A stretch of DNA of 64,000 nucleotides from Methylomonas sp. (GTDB lineage Bacteria; Pseudomonadota; Gammaproteobacteria; Methylococcales; Methylomonadaceae), in assembly GCA_026989395.1 (NCBI GenBank), contig JALSJK010000078.1, positions 1 to 64,000 on the forward strand. The letters run 5' to 3'. How positions within the stretch are numbered: the stretch's first letter is position 1; each line of letters starts with the position of its first letter. Below the pieces are notes generated by a model, which was not told the DNA's origin, did not search any database, and was given only the letters and a program-made list of their open reading frames with translations. This document shows, piece by piece, positions 17,756-26,723 of the stretch. The translations under genes and the position numbers were made by a program.

Positions 17756-19066
17756 ATGCTTGTAAAAAAAAGTCTAATTTTTTGTTTTTTATTTTTTGTT
17801 CTTTCTCCAGGTTATTCTCAAAATCTCATGGAGACCTATCAATTAGCTCTTGAAAATGACCCTGTGTTAAAGCAGGCACTCGCCAATCGAAGAGCAACTG
17901 ACGAAATAAAATATCAGAATATTGCACAAATGCTTCCACAAATATCTGGAAGAGCAGAAAGCAACTTTAACCGCTTGAATAACAAAAAAATCAATTTCCA
18001 AGGACAGGGATTGCAAGAATATTATGAACATAGCTATTCCTTAAATCTGACTCAACCCATCTTTCACTGGGAACACTGGGTACAATTAAGTCAAGCCGAC
18101 AATCAGATTGCCCAAGCCGAAGCACAATATCTAGCAGAGCAGCAAAATCTTATTACCCGTACATCAGAAGCTTATTTTAATATTCTTGCTGCACAAGATG
18201 CCCTTGAATTTACCATTGCAGAAAAAAACGCTATTGCCAGACAACTGGAACAAGCCGAGCAGCGCTTTAAAGTCGGTCTGATCGCCATTACTGATGTCCA
18301 TGAAGCCCGTGCAGGCTACGATAAAGCACGATCCGATGAAATTACCGCCATCAATGAAGTCGATAATGCAAAAGAAGCACTGAGAGAAATTATAGCCGAG
18401 CAAGATTTTCTGTTATCTTCCCTGGCAATGGAAATACCTTTACCCAGTCCGAAACCAACCGATATTGAAGAATGGAGCAAAAATGCCCAACAACAAAACC
18501 TGGAAATTATTTCTGCATTCAATGAAGCCGAAGTAGCCAGAAAAAAAATCGCTCTGGAACGAAGTGGCCACTTACCGCAGTTGGATCTCATCGCCTCCCA
18601 TCGAGAATCAGACAATAACAGCTCCTTTGGGCTGCGTGGCGATTCACAACAAGTAGGGCTACAGCTTAATGTCCCAATATTTGAAGGAGGTGGGGTATAT
18701 TTTCGCACCCGTCAGGCAGAGCAACAATACATTCAAGCCAAAGAAAAACTCATTGCCAAAAAAAGGGAAATTGAACGACAAGTAAAAGACGCCTACCGCG
18801 GCGTTATTTCCAGTATCAGTCGAGTTGAAGCACTGAAAGCTTCTGTCATTTCAGCAGAAAGCGCACTGGAAGCAACAGAAGCAGGATTCGACGTTGGTAC
18901 GCGAACCATGATTGATGTGCTGACCGCTACCCGTAACCTGACCCGGGCCAAAAGCGACCACTCCAAAGCACGATACGAATATATCATTAACAGCATCAAG
19001 CTAAAACAATCTGCGAGCATTCTTAAAGTTGAAGATATACAAGCAATTAATACCTATTTACAGTAA
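17756..19066 (+). CDS. TolC-family outer-membrane channel protein
   Basis: A 436-aa exported protein with a signal peptide (MLVKKSLIFCFLFFVLSPGYSQ) and the two-fold helical repeat of TolC-type channels. NLMETYQLALENDPVLKQALANR opens the first repeat, and long heptad-rich helices lie around residues 110-215 and 310-430. GFDVGTRTMIDVLTATRNLTRA in the second half is the classical TolC motif. It should form the outer-membrane duct of a type I secretion or drug-efflux complex. No inner-membrane pump or adaptor gene is adjacent, so it probably serves several systems. It is convergent with ribBA. Confidence 0.9.
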   Translation: MLVKKSLIFCFLFFVLSPGYSQNLMETYQLALENDPVLKQALANRRATDEIKYQNIAQMLPQISGRAESNFNRLNNKKINFQGQGLQEYYEHSYSLNLTQPIFHWEHWVQLSQADNQIAQAEAQYLAEQQNLITRTSEAYFNILAAQDALEFTIAEKNAIARQLEQAEQRFKVGLIAITDVHEARAGYDKARSDEITAINEVDNAKEALREIIAEQDFLLSSLAMEIPLPSPKPTDIEEWSKNAQQQNLEIISAFNEAEVARKKIALERSGHLPQLDLIASHRESDNNSSFGLRGDSQQVGLQLNVPIFEGGGVYFRTRQAEQQYIQAKEKLIAKKREIERQVKDAYRGVISSISRVEALKASVISAESALEATEAGFDVGTRTMIDVLTATRNLTRAKSDHSKARYEYIINSIKLKQSASILKVEDIQAINTYLQ

Positions 19067-19131
19067 AAAAGCATTTACATTCAAGAATTTTTAGCAAAGG
19101 GTGTTTTATTGTAGAATCTTGAAATAAACAG

Positions 19132-20241
19132 CTAATTACCAGGTACTGTTTCAACAATTTCCAAATCAAAACCAGACAAGCCAAAATATTTCTTCTGGGT
19201 TCCCATTACCTTCATTTTTTTCACCCCCAGATCGGCAAGAATTTGTGAACCGGTACCCGTGGTTCGCCAGTCCATTGGTTTTTCTGCGCTATTTCCCACA
19301 GAAACGCCATTATCCTCCATTTGATATTGATGTATTAGCTCAACTAGCGCCTTATTATCCTCTTTCTGACGAATCACCACCAAGACCCCTGCCCCTTGTT
19401 CAGCAATCTTTTTCATTGCCATCCGCAATGAAATGCTGCTTTCATTTCGGGTTGAAGCAAATAAATCAGATAACAGGTTTTTTGCATGTACTCTGACTAA
19501 AACTGGATTATTTCCGGAAACCTCTCCCATAACCAGTGCCAAATGCAGATTATTGTCATTTCGGTCTTGATATGCGTACAAACGAAAATCACCGTATTCA
19601 GTTGGAAAATGGCATTCACTAATCCGTTCCAAAGTGTTTTCATTCTGAATACGATGATGAATTAAATCCGCAATGGTCCCTATTTTCAGGTTATGTTGCT
19701 TGGCAAAGGCTTCCAGATCAGGTTTTCTGGCCATACTGCCATCTTCATTGAGAATTTCGACAATCACTGCCGCAGGCTCCAGACCAGCAAGTTTAGCCAA
19801 ATCACAACCTGCTTCGGTGTGACCTGCTCGAGTCAAAACGCCACCCGATTGCGCCATCAAAGGAAAAATATGACCAGGTTGAACCAAATCATCTGGCTGG
19901 GCATCTTTTGCCACGGCAGCCTGGATGGTTTTAGCCCGATCCGAAGCTGAAATTCCGGTTGTAACACCTTCGGCTGCCTCAATGGAAACCGTAAAATTAG
20001 TCGAATGTGCAGTTTTATTTTCATTAACCATTAACGGCAAACGCAATTGCTGGCAGCGTTGCCGGGTTAAAGTCAAACAAATTAAACCACGGCCAAAACG
20101 GGCCATAAAATTAACATCTTCCGGCCGCACATGCGATGCAGCCATCACCAAATCACCTTCATTTTCCCGGTCTTCATCGTCCATAATGATAACCATTTTT
20201 CCCTGGCGAATATCTTCAATAATTTCTTCAATACTGTTCAT
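19132..20241 (-). CDS. ribBA: 3,4-dihydroxy-2-butanone 4-phosphate synthase with degenerate GTP cyclohydrolase II domain
   Basis: A 369-aa protein. Residues 1 to ~200 are RibB: DDEDRENEGDLVMAA binds metal and substrate, and GGVLTRAGHTEA.CDLAKLAGL completes the site, so it makes the four-carbon riboflavin precursor from ribulose 5-phosphate. The rest aligns with GTP cyclohydrolase II, but the three zinc cysteines are gone: where RibA has H-S-E-C and S-L-R-C-D-C-G, this has HAKNL and STRNESS. The cyclohydrolase half is therefore probably inactive, a situation known in several gammaproteobacteria that carry a separate ribA. It overlaps ribE by 4 bp and ends the nrdR-rib operon. Confidence 0.9.
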   Translation of the reverse strand: MNSIEEIIEDIRQGKMVIIMDDEDRENEGDLVMAASHVRPEDVNFMARFGRGLICLTLTRQRCQQLRLPLMVNENKTAHSTNFTVSIEAAEGVTTGISASDRAKTIQAAVAKDAQPDDLVQPGHIFPLMAQSGGVLTRAGHTEAGCDLAKLAGLEPAAVIVEILNEDGSMARKPDLEAFAKQHNLKIGTIADLIHHRIQNENTLERISECHFPTEYGDFRLYAYQDRNDNNLHLALVMGEVSGNNPVLVRVHAKNLLSDLFASTRNESSISLRMAMKKIAEQGAGVLVVIRQKEDNKALVELIHQYQMEDNGVSVGNSAEKPMDWRTTGTGSQILADLGVKKMKVMGTQKKYFGLSGFDLEIVETVPGN

Positions 20242-20897
20242 GATTGAATAAACCCGGCTTTTTGCAACAATTCCTGGGTGACTGGGTCACTTGGCTCCGC
20301 AGCTGTTTCGCCTTGCATCAAACGCTCCATGTATCGAGCCAATAAATCCACTTCCAGATTAACTTTTGCTCCAATTTCTGTTTTTCCCAAAGTTGTTTCC
20401 TTTAAAGTATGAGGGACAATATTCACGCTAAAAACCGAACCATCAACTTCATTGACAGTTAAACTAATGCCATCAATACAAATAGAACCTTTTTCGGCAA
20501 TGTATTTAGCCAATTCATCTGGCGCTTTAAATCGAAACCGAAATGACCTGGCATCGGGTTTTTTATCAATCACCTCACCTAATCCATCCACATGACCACT
20601 GACAATATGCCCTCCCATGCGGGTGTTGGGTGTTAACGCTAATTCAAGATTAACTGGGGTGCCAACCACTGCTGTGGCCAGTGTTGTTCTAGACAAAGTT
20701 TCATTGGAAACATCCGCAACAAAGTACTGATCCCCCAACTCAACTGCCGTTAAACAAACGCCATTAACAGCAATGCTGTCACCCAACTTCACATCCTCCA
20801 TCGGCAATTTACCAACGTCTATCGTCAACATGCAATCGCCTGATTTTGGACTCATTGCTTTGATTTTGCCTACTGACAAAATAATTCCTGTAAACAT
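20238..20897 (-). CDS. ribE: Riboflavin synthase, alpha subunit
   Basis: A 219-aa trimeric enzyme that dismutates two lumazine molecules to riboflavin. It has two homologous barrel halves, each with the family pattern: the start MFTGII..VGKI, GDSIAVNGVCLT, NLELAL....MGGHIVSGHVDG in the first half, and KGSICIDGISLTVNEVDG, FSVNIVPHTLKETTLG in the second. The length is normal. The stop overlaps the ribBA start, and the gene is 13 bp downstream of ribD, so the three are one transcript. Lumazine synthase (ribH), often next, is not in the window. Confidence 0.93.
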   Translation of the reverse strand: MFTGIILSVGKIKAMSPKSGDCMLTIDVGKLPMEDVKLGDSIAVNGVCLTAVELGDQYFVADVSNETLSRTTLATAVVGTPVNLELALTPNTRMGGHIVSGHVDGLGEVIDKKPDARSFRFRFKAPDELAKYIAEKGSICIDGISLTVNEVDGSVFSVNIVPHTLKETTLGKTEIGAKVNLEVDLLARYMERLMQGETAAEPSDPVTQELLQKAGFIQS

Positions 20898-20910
20898 AAA
20901 TACCTGTTAT

Positions 20911-22002
20911 TTACTTGGCAACCAAGTGGAACCAGATATCCGGTCCAATATGTCGCGTATTAATAATTTTTAACTGTTTTTTTTCGGCCATGGTTTGCAT
21001 ACCGGGCAAATTAAACAAACCGCGACCTTTTGAGCCTAAAATGCAAGGCGCCATATAGACCAACCATTCATCCACCAGGTTCAATTGCAATAAGGCACCA
21101 TTCAATACGGCACCCGCTTCAACCAAAATCTGATTTATTTGCTGTTTCGCTAAAAAAGTCATCACTTGTTTAAGATCAAGCCGGCCATTTTCTTCAGGCA
21201 AACAAAAAACCTCAGCCCCTGCCTGCGTCAATAATTGATGTTTTGATTGATCTTGTGAACACGTGAAAATTATGGTCCGTCCCGGCAATTCCAGCATTTT
21301 TGCAGTAACTGGCATCTGAAGATTAGAATCCAGAACCACTCGTACCGGTTGCAAAACGTCAACATCCTCCAGCCTGACATTCAAAGAGGGGTCATCGGCT
21401 AAAACTGTATTAATACCCGTTAGAATAGCAGAACTTTCCGCTCTAAGCTGTTGAACATCGTTCCTGGACTCTGGAGAAGTAATCCATTTACTTTCACCAG
21501 ATGCCATTGCCGTACGTCCATCAAAGCTCATAGCCATTTTACTGACGACCCAGGGTTTACCAGCCTCCATTCTATTGATAAAGCCTTTATTTAACGCCCT
21601 TGCATCCTGCTCAAGCAAACCCGATTCAACCGTGATTCCTGCATCACGCAATTTTTGCAAACCTTGGCCCGCAACCAACGGATTTGGGTCTTGCATGGCA
21701 ACCACGACTCTTTTTATATCCGCTTGAATAAGCGCTTCGCAACAAGGGGGGGTTTTACCATGGTAACTGCACGGCTCCAAGGTCACATAGGCAGTTGCCC
21801 CGGAAACATCATCATCCGCATTTTGCAAAGCATTAACCTCAGCATGACCCTGCCCTGCTTTTTTATGCCAGCCTTCAGCAATCACTTTGTTACCTTTGAC
21901 GATCACACAACCAACTCTGGGGTTGGGATCAGTCGTATAACGTCCTTTCGCAGCCAATTTTATGGCTAGCGCCATAAATTCAGCATCCTGTAAATCCGCC
22001 AT
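20911..22002 (-). CDS. ribD: Bifunctional riboflavin deaminase/reductase RibD
   Basis: A 363-aa two-domain enzyme for the second and third riboflavin steps. The N-terminal zinc deaminase shows HAEVNAL and PCSYHGKTPPCCEALI (H-A-E and P-C-x-x-x-G-x-T-P-P-C). The C-terminal reductase from about residue 150 has PWVVSKMAMSFDGRTA and the ILVEAGAVLNGALL nucleotide region. The start ATG shares a base with the nrdR stop (TAATG), indicating translational coupling. The nrdR-ribD pairing is a long-conserved gammaproteobacterial arrangement. Confidence 0.94.
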   Translation of the reverse strand: MADLQDAEFMALAIKLAAKGRYTTDPNPRVGCVIVKGNKVIAEGWHKKAGQGHAEVNALQNADDDVSGATAYVTLEPCSYHGKTPPCCEALIQADIKRVVVAMQDPNPLVAGQGLQKLRDAGITVESGLLEQDARALNKGFINRMEAGKPWVVSKMAMSFDGRTAMASGESKWITSPESRNDVQQLRAESSAILTGINTVLADDPSLNVRLEDVDVLQPVRVVLDSNLQMPVTAKMLELPGRTIIFTCSQDQSKHQLLTQAGAEVFCLPEENGRLDLKQVMTFLAKQQINQILVEAGAVLNGALLQLNLVDEWLVYMAPCILGSKGRGLFNLPGMQTMAEKKQLKIINTRHIGPDIWFHLVAK

Positions 22003-22454
22003 TACTGTTTTTGCAAACTTTTGATCATTTCAGTAAAATCGCTAACATCCTGAAAACTTCGATAAACGGAAGCAAACCGGACAAATGCGACATGATCAAG
22101 TGTTTTCAGTTCGGTCATCACCATCTCGCCCAGAACATTGGCAGCCAACTCGCGTTCGCCACATGAAGCTAATTGCTTTTTTATTTGGGATATAGAAGCT
22201 TCAATGCGTTCACTGTCAACAGAGCGTTTTTCCAGCGCCCGAATCATACCAGCACGTAATTTATCTTCCTGAAACTGTTCGCGGGTACCGTCACGCTTGA
22301 CAATCCGAGGCAATGTTAAAGCAGCCACTTCGAAAGTTGTAAATCGCTCCTTGCAAGAAACACACTCCCGTCTGCGTTTGACCTGATCACCTTCATTGGT
22401 CAACCGGGAATCGATGACTTTGGTATCGTTTGCAGTACAAAATGGGCAGCGCAT
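22002..22454 (-). CDS. nrdR: Transcriptional repressor NrdR
   Basis: A 150-aa regulator of ribonucleotide reductase genes. It has an N-terminal zinc ribbon (MRCPFC...[12 protein letters not shown]), then an ATP-cone ([26 protein letters not shown]) that senses ATP/dATP. The ATG at 22454 is chosen because it starts directly at the zinc ribbon and gives the standard length; longer readings add 31 unrelated residues. It is first in the nrdR-ribD-ribE-ribBA operon. Its own target boxes were not found in this window. Confidence 0.94.
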   Translation of the reverse strand: MRCPFCTANDTKVIDSRLTNEGDQVKRRRECVSCKERFTTFEVAALTLPRIVKRDGTREQFQEDKLRAGMIRALEKRSVDSERIEASISQIKKQLASCGERELAANVLGEMVMTELKTLDHVAFVRFASVYRSFQDVSDFTEMIKSLQKQ

Positions 22455-22676
22455 ATGTTTTTGACATTTGTTGGATAACCAAACAACAATTATACGCTGC
22501 GAAGATAAGAAAGAGAAAGCTGCCAACCTAATTTGGAAGCTATTCATGGCCTGCCAGGTTTTAAAAAGCTATTACTACTATTCGGGTTTTACTTCGAAAA
22601 ATCTTATAACCTTGGAGCGAATACACTACACCAGACGCACAGATTAAAATATTCCTAAAAAAAACAACAATTCAGA

Positions 22677-23855
22677 TTAACCATTTCTGAAGCTTATCAC
22701 TACACGTCTGTTTTGTGATCTACCCTTTGGAGTCCGGTTGCTTTTGATAGGTCTGGATTCACCAAATGCTCTTACCAGAATCTGGCTTTTCGTAACCCCC
22801 TGACTTTCAAGATATTTTTTAATGACATTGCCTCGTTTTCTGGAAATAATTTTATTAGTTGATTTTGAACCCAGGCTATCCGTATGACTATTAATGACTA
22901 AACGGCCTTGACGAAAATATTCACGAACATATCGAGCCAACAAACTGAGTCGTTTTTTCTCGGTTCGGGTCAATTTGGTATTTCCTTTCCGGTAATGCAA
23001 CCATTTTAATGCATCAGGTCCAAATACATGAATACGAATAATATTTTTATCCTGACTTTTATTGAATTTGGCAGAAATTTTTACTCGATCTTCGGTTACT
23101 CCCTGCGCCATTAAGGCTTGTTTTAAAGAAGCTGACCTTTTAGTAAACCATTTCCTGTCAAGACCTTTCATCATTACTGTTTCACTGCCAATCACGACCT
23201 GACTGTTTTCAATTTCTTTCATGTAGGCCGCGATTTTGCTTACCTTGTCGAGAGCAAATTGATTCAGTGCTTTACTGCCTGGATCAAAAAAAACAATCGT
23301 GTCCTGTAGCTCACGCAATCCGAAAGGCAGCATATTTTTTCTGCAATCACGAAAAGTTTCATAGGGTTCTAGAAATTTTATTGCTGAAATGGCAACTCGG
23401 GTTTCAACAATATCCAGATCAGAAATTGCCCTTGTGTAAGTAAAAACCGGACTTTGACCTTGCAAGAGTGCATCAATCATGGTTTCAGCCGTATTGCCGA
23501 ATACCACGAGTTTGTCATAGGCTTTTGCTTCCGAAGTGTTATCCAGGTATACCAAATAGTCATGGGGTGATGCTACGCCCTGCTGCCAAAGGGAAGGTTG
23601 TGCTGATAAACTGGCTTTTATAACCGGTGGTTTGAAACGTTGTTCCTGAATTGAAAATTGCAAGGCCTCACCTGAGCGATGGGTAAATACAGCGTTGCCA
23701 TAACGTGGGATTCGTTGAATTAATTCGCAGTTTGTTTTGCTGGTTTGTACATCCCAATTTGCTTTGAGCAAAGGCACTTCAAAATAATCCCCATAACTAT
23801 TAGCAATTGATATGATCAAGAGAATGCAAACTGATCCCAAAAATTTCATTTCCAA
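22677..23855 (-). CDS. MotY-like OmpA-family protein with tandem OmpA-like domains
   Basis: A 392-aa exported protein. After a signal peptide (MKFLGSVCILLIISIANSYG) comes a MotY-like N-terminal domain (LKANWDVQTSKTNCELIQRIPRYGNAVFTHRSGE, residues ~30-165). The C-terminal ~100 residues are a canonical peptidoglycan-binding OmpA domain (NSHTDSLGS...SRKRGNVIKKYLESQGV...FGESRP...GRSQNRRVVI). Between them (about 180-275) lies a second, degenerate OmpA-like copy (DTIVFFDPGSKALNQFALDKV...RSASLKQALMAQGV) lacking the H-T-D core. True MotY is shorter, with one OmpA domain, and works in the sodium flagellar T-ring. A flagellar role here is uncertain because no other flagellar genes are near. Confidence 0.75.
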   Translation of the reverse strand: MEMKFLGSVCILLIISIANSYGDYFEVPLLKANWDVQTSKTNCELIQRIPRYGNAVFTHRSGEALQFSIQEQRFKPPVIKASLSAQPSLWQQGVASPHDYLVYLDNTSEAKAYDKLVVFGNTAETMIDALLQGQSPVFTYTRAISDLDIVETRVAISAIKFLEPYETFRDCRKNMLPFGLRELQDTIVFFDPGSKALNQFALDKVSKIAAYMKEIENSQVVIGSETVMMKGLDRKWFTKRSASLKQALMAQGVTEDRVKISAKFNKSQDKNIIRIHVFGPDALKWLHYRKGNTKLTRTEKKRLSLLARYVREYFRQGRLVINSHTDSLGSKSTNKIISRKRGNVIKKYLESQGVTKSQILVRAFGESRPIKSNRTPKGRSQNRRVVISFRNG

Positions 23856-23959
23856 ACAATACCTGTTGTTAAAAGATTTTCTGGGAATGGTATCGGCAGA
23901 TCAGGCGAAATATTTAGACTTTAATAATTTTTGTTTTTGCAGCGCTGAATGGTTTTTTG

Positions 23960-24100
23960 TTATTTTGCTCGAAAAATTAGCCAGAAAGCGATGCCACTGG
24001 CAAGAAAAATAGCCATTGCCAGCTCCGGGTTTGTTCTTAAAAGCACTTTAGCTGTTGCTGACAAAACTAAAATAGCGAAAATAATTGCAATTGTTCTCAT
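23960..24100 (-). CDS. Small membrane protein, 46 aa
   Basis: A 46-aa reading frame with ATG start: two short hydrophobic stretches (TIAIIFAILVLSATA and AMAIFLASGIAFWLIF) joined by KVLLRTNPEL and a basic C-terminus. It is oriented like the MotY-like gene and sits 104 bp upstream of it. No good ribosome-binding site is visible. The regular two-helix hairpin pattern argues for a real gene, but length alone gives little support. Confidence 0.4.
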   Translation of the reverse strand: MRTIAIIFAILVLSATAKVLLRTNPELAMAIFLASGIAFWLIFRAK

Positions 24101-24127
24101 TGGCTTTTATGGGGTTTCAACAAAAAA

Positions 24128-24155
24128 TTGTATGCAAGGAAATTAGCGGTACAAT
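24128..24155 (+). promoter_or_regulatory. Promoter of the small lipoprotein gene
   Basis: TTGTAT (24128-24133) and TACAAT (24150-24155) with a 16-bp spacer, 27 bp upstream of the lipoprotein ATG, which itself has a strong AAGGAG ribosome-binding site. Confidence 0.5.
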
Positions 24156-24182
24156 TTCTGAATTACAAAAAAGGAGAACGCA

Positions 24183-24317
24183 ATGAAAAAACTCATTTTA
24201 TCGCTAGTAACCAGTTTTTTTATTATTGGCTGTGGAGAAAATACTACCGGGCAGAAACGCCATGATCCCAATCATCACGAAAATATCCGTTTGACAAGCA
24301 AACCAACAATCCATTAA
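24183..24317 (+). CDS. Small lipoprotein, 44 aa
   Basis: A 44-aa protein beginning MKKLILSLVTSFFIIGCGEN: a lysine pair, a hydrophobic core and a lipobox with Cys at residue 17. The mature peptide is only ~28 residues, polar and His/Asn-rich (KRHDPNHHENIR). AAAAAGGAGAA lies 6-8 bp before the ATG, and a -35/-10 pair lies just upstream. Promoter, ribosome-binding site and lipobox together make it a convincing gene despite its size. It converges on the sugar kinase gene with 1 bp between the stops. The function is unknown. Confidence 0.7.
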   Translation: MKKLILSLVTSFFIIGCGENTTGQKRHDPNHHENIRLTSKPTIH

Positions 24318-24318
24318 A

Positions 24319-25200
24319 TCAATTGAATAGCCCCCATGAATCGATAAATTTTTGATAAAAATTCCCATCAGAACTAACAGCGCCGCGTATCGCGACAACA
24401 GCGCTGGCAAATTCAGATGCGCGTTGCATAATTACCTCAAAAGGCCATTTATTGAGTAACCCCAGCAAAAAAATACTGCTGAATGCATCACCAGCACCAA
24501 CTGTATCCACAACACTCACATCAGATTCCGGATGGGTGTGAAACTGAAAACCACTTTTAGTTATTAATTGCGCCCCATTGCTGCCGCGCGTTATTAAAAC
24601 CAATTCAAGGTTGTTATTTTCAGAAAAAATAGTTTCTCCCTTTTCAGGATCTAAATTTGAAAAACTGTCCAGTTCCTGCTCATTGACTTTCAGCCATTTT
24701 GCATCGTTTGTTAATGCAGAAATTAATTCAGGCTTTATCCAGGGTGGACGTAAATTAACATCAACAAAACATTCGGCAGAGTTTTGCTGTTGTAATTTCG
24801 TTAAAGTGTCTTGTGACTGCTGACTACGCTGTGCCAAGCTGCCGTGATAAAGCAAAAAACCTTCAGAAACTTCGGGCAATTGTTTTACATCGATAAAATC
24901 CCAGGCACTATTTTCAACAATATCATATTCGGGCTCGCCTTGATTGAAACTAACTTCTACTCGGCCAGTTGGGTGAAATTGATCCCTTTGTATGCCTGCT
25001 GCCTGCATGCCCCACTCCTTCATAGCAAGCAAAATTTGACCGCCTTCGGTATCATTGCCGACCCTGGAAATTAATAGTGGATGTGCATTGAATGCTTGTA
25101 AATGCCAAGCTACATTAAACGGCGCTCCACCCAATGTTTTTTTTCCATCAGGAAAACAATCAAAAAGAACCTCGCCAAAAATGACAATTTTTTTATTCAC
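24319..25200 (-). CDS. PfkB-family carbohydrate kinase (fructokinase-like)
   Basis: A 293-aa ribokinase-fold sugar kinase. The start VIFGEVLFDCFPDGKKTLGGAPFNVAWHL contains the substrate-binding G-G-A-P-x-N-V-A, and DTVGAGDAFSSIFL contains the catalytic Asp and anion hole. The FPDG...LGGAPFNVA pattern is most like bacterial fructokinases, so fructose 6-phosphorylation is the likely reaction; other sugars are possible. It lies 26 bp downstream of the dynamin-like gene on the same strand. Confidence 0.82.
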   Translation of the reverse strand: MNKKIVIFGEVLFDCFPDGKKTLGGAPFNVAWHLQAFNAHPLLISRVGNDTEGGQILLAMKEWGMQAAGIQRDQFHPTGRVEVSFNQGEPEYDIVENSAWDFIDVKQLPEVSEGFLLYHGSLAQRSQQSQDTLTKLQQQNSAECFVDVNLRPPWIKPELISALTNDAKWLKVNEQELDSFSNLDPEKGETIFSENNNLELVLITRGSNGAQLITKSGFQFHTHPESDVSVVDTVGAGDAFSSIFLLGLLNKWPFEVIMQRASEFASAVVAIRGAVSSDGNFYQKFIDSWGLFN

Positions 25201-25226
25201 AGGTTCGAAACCTGTCGAAATAAAAA

Positions 25227-26624
25227 TTACCGACTAAATCCGTCATTCAGGTATTGAAACAGACTCTTGGTTCTTTCGAGTAATGCTTGAAGCCGTTTTC
25301 GAATTTCATCATTCCATCCAGCCGGGTTTTTAACAGGTAAATACATACGGGCTTTGGTTAAATTCTTTTCAAACAAACCTGCTGGATTCTCTAAACGCCC
25401 TTCAATGCGTCTGCGTTCCTGTAACGAATTTTGTACGACTTTTGCATGGCCTTTGCTAATTAATAAATAAATCGGGATTAATATTAAAATGACAATTATT
25501 AATGCAATAGGACCAATAATCGGGTCAAGTAAAGCACTCATTAAGCCTAAATGGACCTCTAAAAATACCATTACAGATGCGGCTAATCCACCAATCAATG
25601 CCAAAGTAAAATGAGAACGCTCTTTCCATAAATTGATGGCCTCTTTTACCTCTGGAACAATCTCATCTTCGTTCGCCCGAATACTTTTTTCGAGACAATC
25701 AACAATTTGATAAGCGCGATGGATAGTTACATTTTCAATTCGCATTTCAATTTCATCAAGCTCCGGATAACTTCCACCGCTAGAAGCGCTTGCTTTATGA
25801 CCTGCAATTTGGCTTAAAACATTGCCTCCCGGCGCAGTTGACGCTGTTGCTTTTGATTCTTCGAGCACTTTAAACTGGGTTAGCTTCATGCCTTTTTCAA
25901 CCAGTTTATTTTTTAATTGTTCCGTATTTCTCTGTACAAAAGGCAAGGTATCCGGATCATCCCGCTGATAGACAATAAAAATTACTTTTTCTGGTTCTTT
26001 CTGCTGCCTCATTTCATTCAGCGCGAAATCGAGCTTATTATGATCGGTGTCGTTAGCATCAAGAAACACCAGAACCAGATCAGAAACATCCATGACATGG
26101 CTGTATAAAAACTGTGTAACTTTATTTTTTGCTTCAAACAAACCAGGCATATCAATCAAAATTTTGCCTTTCAAACGCTCGCTGGTGCAGGTTTTTAATT
26201 CCAGATAAGTATTGACTCTGTGACCCTCTTTAGCAACAGCTTCAAGTTTCTTGCTAACTTGATAAAAAGGAAAACGAGGATCTCCATCTAGGGCAGTACC
26301 TGGCAAAGTGACATTATCCTGACTGGCGCTATATTGATAAACAGTAATTTTGTCAGAAACTGAAAGTGAAGGCTGGAGCAGATTGGTTTTCAGATAACGG
26401 TTTACAAACTTTGCTTTTCCAAAACCATCGCTACCCATGACAGTGATCACTGGCCACCAGGAAACCTTGCTGGCAGTCGTATCTTCCGGGTCAAGCAGAC
26501 CCAACTCATATTCGATTTGATCCAGCTCTTTAAAAATCTTGACTGCCTCAATTAAAGCCGGATTTTGTCCTGAAAGAAAACTCTCCAGATTGGTTAAATA
26601 ATTGCTAGTTGTTTTTTCTGCCAT
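25227..26624 (-). CDS. Dynamin-like GTPase, membrane-anchored
   Basis: A 465-aa protein with a GTPase domain in the first ~280 residues: P-loop GSDGFGKAKFV (Ala replaces the usual Ser/Thr after Lys), G3 DMPG, and a VLVFLDANDTDHNKLD region. Two adjacent hydrophobic segments lie at about 335-395 (LALIGGLAASVMVFLEV and IGPIALIIVILILIPIYLL), followed by a charged helical tail. This layout (GTPase, helices, membrane hairpin) is that of bacterial dynamin/EHD-like proteins, which shape or repair membranes. The odd P-loop leaves GTP hydrolysis uncertain. Confidence 0.65.
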   Translation of the reverse strand: MAEKTTSNYLTNLESFLSGQNPALIEAVKIFKELDQIEYELGLLDPEDTTASKVSWWPVITVMGSDGFGKAKFVNRYLKTNLLQPSLSVSDKITVYQYSASQDNVTLPGTALDGDPRFPFYQVSKKLEAVAKEGHRVNTYLELKTCTSERLKGKILIDMPGLFEAKNKVTQFLYSHVMDVSDLVLVFLDANDTDHNKLDFALNEMRQQKEPEKVIFIVYQRDDPDTLPFVQRNTEQLKNKLVEKGMKLTQFKVLEESKATASTAPGGNVLSQIAGHKASASSGGSYPELDEIEMRIENVTIHRAYQIVDCLEKSIRANEDEIVPEVKEAINLWKERSHFTLALIGGLAASVMVFLEVHLGLMSALLDPIIGPIALIIVILILIPIYLLISKGHAKVVQNSLQERRRIEGRLENPAGLFEKNLTKARMYLPVKNPAGWNDEIRKRLQALLERTKSLFQYLNDGFSR

Positions 26625-26723
26625 GGAACTTAACCTTTATATTTTAATTATTTGATTTAATGATATATTTTAATTGGCACAAATTGCAACTATAGTTGCC
26701 CCCTATTTCATCGCGTATTTTAT

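Noticed and set aside
19067-19131. FMN riboswitch or terminator near ribBA
   Set aside because: No RFN-type conserved core is visible anywhere around the rib genes; the gap only shows a weak TTCAAGA/TCTTGAA pairing with a long loop.
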